Part shown: one piece after another, positions 6,122 through 6,372 of the stretch
Position numbering within the stretch: position 1 is the stretch's first letter
How the letters are laid out: every line of letters starts with the position of its first letter
NCBI RefSeq assembly: GCF_039839375.1
Contig: NZ_JBDOQU010000029.1
Location: forward strand, 1 to 6,372
Source: JBDOQU01 sp039839375
Lineage (GTDB): Bacteria > Pseudomonadota > Alphaproteobacteria > DSM-16000 > Inquilinaceae
DNA length: 6,372 nt
Direction of reading: 5' to 3'
The notes under the pieces: model-generated
Database searches by the model: none
What the model was told of the DNA's origin: nothing
Seen by the model: the letters and a program-made list of their open reading frames with translations, nothing else
Translations under genes and position numbers: made by a program

Positions 6122-6155
6122 AATGGATTCCCGATCAGGTCGGGAATGACCAACA
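6122..6155 (+). repeat. REP-like palindrome, family 1, forward copy right of the operon
   Basis: ATTCCCGA (6127-6134) pairs with TCGGGAAT (6140-6147) around loop TCAGG; ATGG precedes and GACCAACAA follows. It is nearly identical to 283-317, so the operon has a direct copy of this repeat on each side. Confidence 0.87.
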
Positions 6156-6163
6156 AAAACAAT

Positions 6164-6191
6164 GTCATGCTGGATTTGATCCAGCATCCAT
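6164..6191 (-). repeat. REP-like palindrome, family 1, reverse copy with a third stem sequence
   Basis: ATGCTGGA (6167-6174) pairs perfectly with TCCAGCAT (6180-6187) around loop TTTGA. Stem bases differ from both other versions, yet pairing is kept. The next forward half begins 65 nt further on, a spacing that matches the 64 nt between 191-219 and 283-317. Confidence 0.85.
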
Positions 6192-6253
6192 GGGATGGCG
6201 GCCATGGGCCGTGCCGGCGCTCGACTCGACGCAGTTCGGTGAAGCTGCCGCAG

Positions 6254-6265
6254 CCCATGGATTCC
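6254..6265 (+). repeat. REP-like palindrome, family 1, left half only, cut by the IS
   Basis: CCCATGGATTCC matches the beginning of the forward copies and stops abruptly where TGTGTGTTGG begins; the loop and second stem arm are absent. It is complementary to the half at 95-120: joined at a shared CC they give the perfect stem ATTCCGGC/GCCGGAAT. Confidence 0.6.
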
Positions 6266-6280
6266 TGTGTGTTGGATGGT

Positions 6281-6289
6281 TGCTATGAT
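6281..6289 (+). promoter_or_regulatory. Extended -10 element, half of a possible circle-junction promoter
   Basis: TGcTATGAT is a near-consensus extended -10. In the linear form the bases upstream give no good -35. If this IS end is joined to a right end like the one at 84-94 through one CC core, TTGCCT appears exactly 17 nt upstream. A promoter built across the joined ends is known for the bridge RNA of IS621. Confidence 0.4.
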
Positions 6290-6291
6290 GG

Positions 6292-6372
6292 GAGCGGGAA
6301 GGAGGCCGTTGGATTCGAGGTCGCCCGATCGGTAGACCGTATGCTGGCCTGGCCCCTTCCCGCTCGTCTTGC
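6292..6372 (+). ncRNA. Candidate IS110 bridge RNA, 5' part with target-binding loop (partial)
   Basis: GAGCGGGAAGG (6292-6302) pairs perfectly with CCTTCCCGCTC (6355-6365). The stem extends by GGCC/GGCC (6304-6307 and 6351-6354) with one bulged A, enclosing 43 nt. Within the loop GGTC (6319-6322) can pair with GACC (6335-6338). The loop carries TGGATTC (6310-6316), identical to the REP sequence at the insertion junction, and GATCGG (6327-6332), complementary to CCGATC of intact REP copies. Position in the non-coding IS end and order (left guide, then right guide) fit an IS110 target-binding loop. The donor-binding loop should lie beyond the window. Structure is seen; function is inferred. Confidence 0.4.

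Larger units (their letters stand above)
6266..6372 (+). mobile_element. Probable left, non-coding end of an IS110-family element (truncated by window)
   Basis: Starting where the REP half is interrupted, this stretch shares no sequence with the intergenic repeats and has no credible ORF. TGTGTTG at 6268-6274 is the reverse complement of CAACACA at 84-90 in the known IS110 right end. IS110-group elements carry a long non-coding left end upstream of the transposase, which would lie beyond 6372. The assignment depends on the junction symmetry and the structured RNA candidate; the transposase itself is not visible. Confidence 0.5.

Noticed and set aside
5996..6258. Minus-strand open frames of 69 and 85 codons upstream of the operon
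   Set aside because: They are translations of the REP-like repeats (for example the FVGHSRPDRESIG stretch), a common artefact of these repeats.

Overview
The window holds a complete, minus-strand operon for a periplasmic, membrane-anchored respiratory formate dehydrogenase of the FDH-N/FDH-O type, lying between two ends of IS110-family insertion sequences and clusters of small palindromic repeats. High GC, the operon type and the repeat style suggest an alphaproteobacterium. This is an impression from familiarity, not a computed assignment.

Layout along the plus strand. 1-94: the last 26 codons of an IS110-family transposase and the right end of its element, which stops inside a REP-like palindrome. 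95-410: no gene, but a dense array of two families of hairpin repeats. 411-5923: the operon, read right to left. Its order is a TorD-like chaperone (5324-5923), a small Tat-signal protein of the formate dehydrogenase region (5040-5261), the catalytic molybdo/tungsto subunit FdhA (2118-5033), the four-cluster iron-sulfur subunit FdhB (1505-2101) and the cytochrome b subunit FdhC (411-1457). 5924-6265: promoter region with nested palindromes, followed by more REP-like hairpins. 6266-6372: a sequence I interpret as the left, non-coding end of another IS110-family element, again sitting inside a broken REP-like palindrome.

How the genes work together: the TorD-like protein would guard FdhA during cofactor loading before Tat export. 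FdhA oxidises formate to CO2 at a bis-pterin centre whose metal ligand is Cys (C201), not selenocysteine. Electrons pass through the FdhA 4Fe-4S cluster and four clusters in FdhB to the haems of FdhC and then to quinone. The small Tat protein is of unknown function but recurs in such operons. No fdhD, fdhE or cofactor-biosynthesis gene is visible here.

The most unusual signal is at the two edges. The right-edge REP half plus the left-edge REP half rebuild a perfect palindrome sharing one CC dinucleotide, as expected for IS110 insertion at a 2-nt core. Joining the two IS ends in a circle would create a promoter with a 17-nt spacer (TTGCCT / TGcTATGAT). Just downstream lies a long stem-loop whose loop carries TGGATTC and GATCGG. 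Read as left and right target guides, these spell the REP sequence TGGATTC-CCGATC found at 285-297 and 6124-6136. I infer an IS110 bridge RNA programmed to target REP-like elements, cut off by the window edge.
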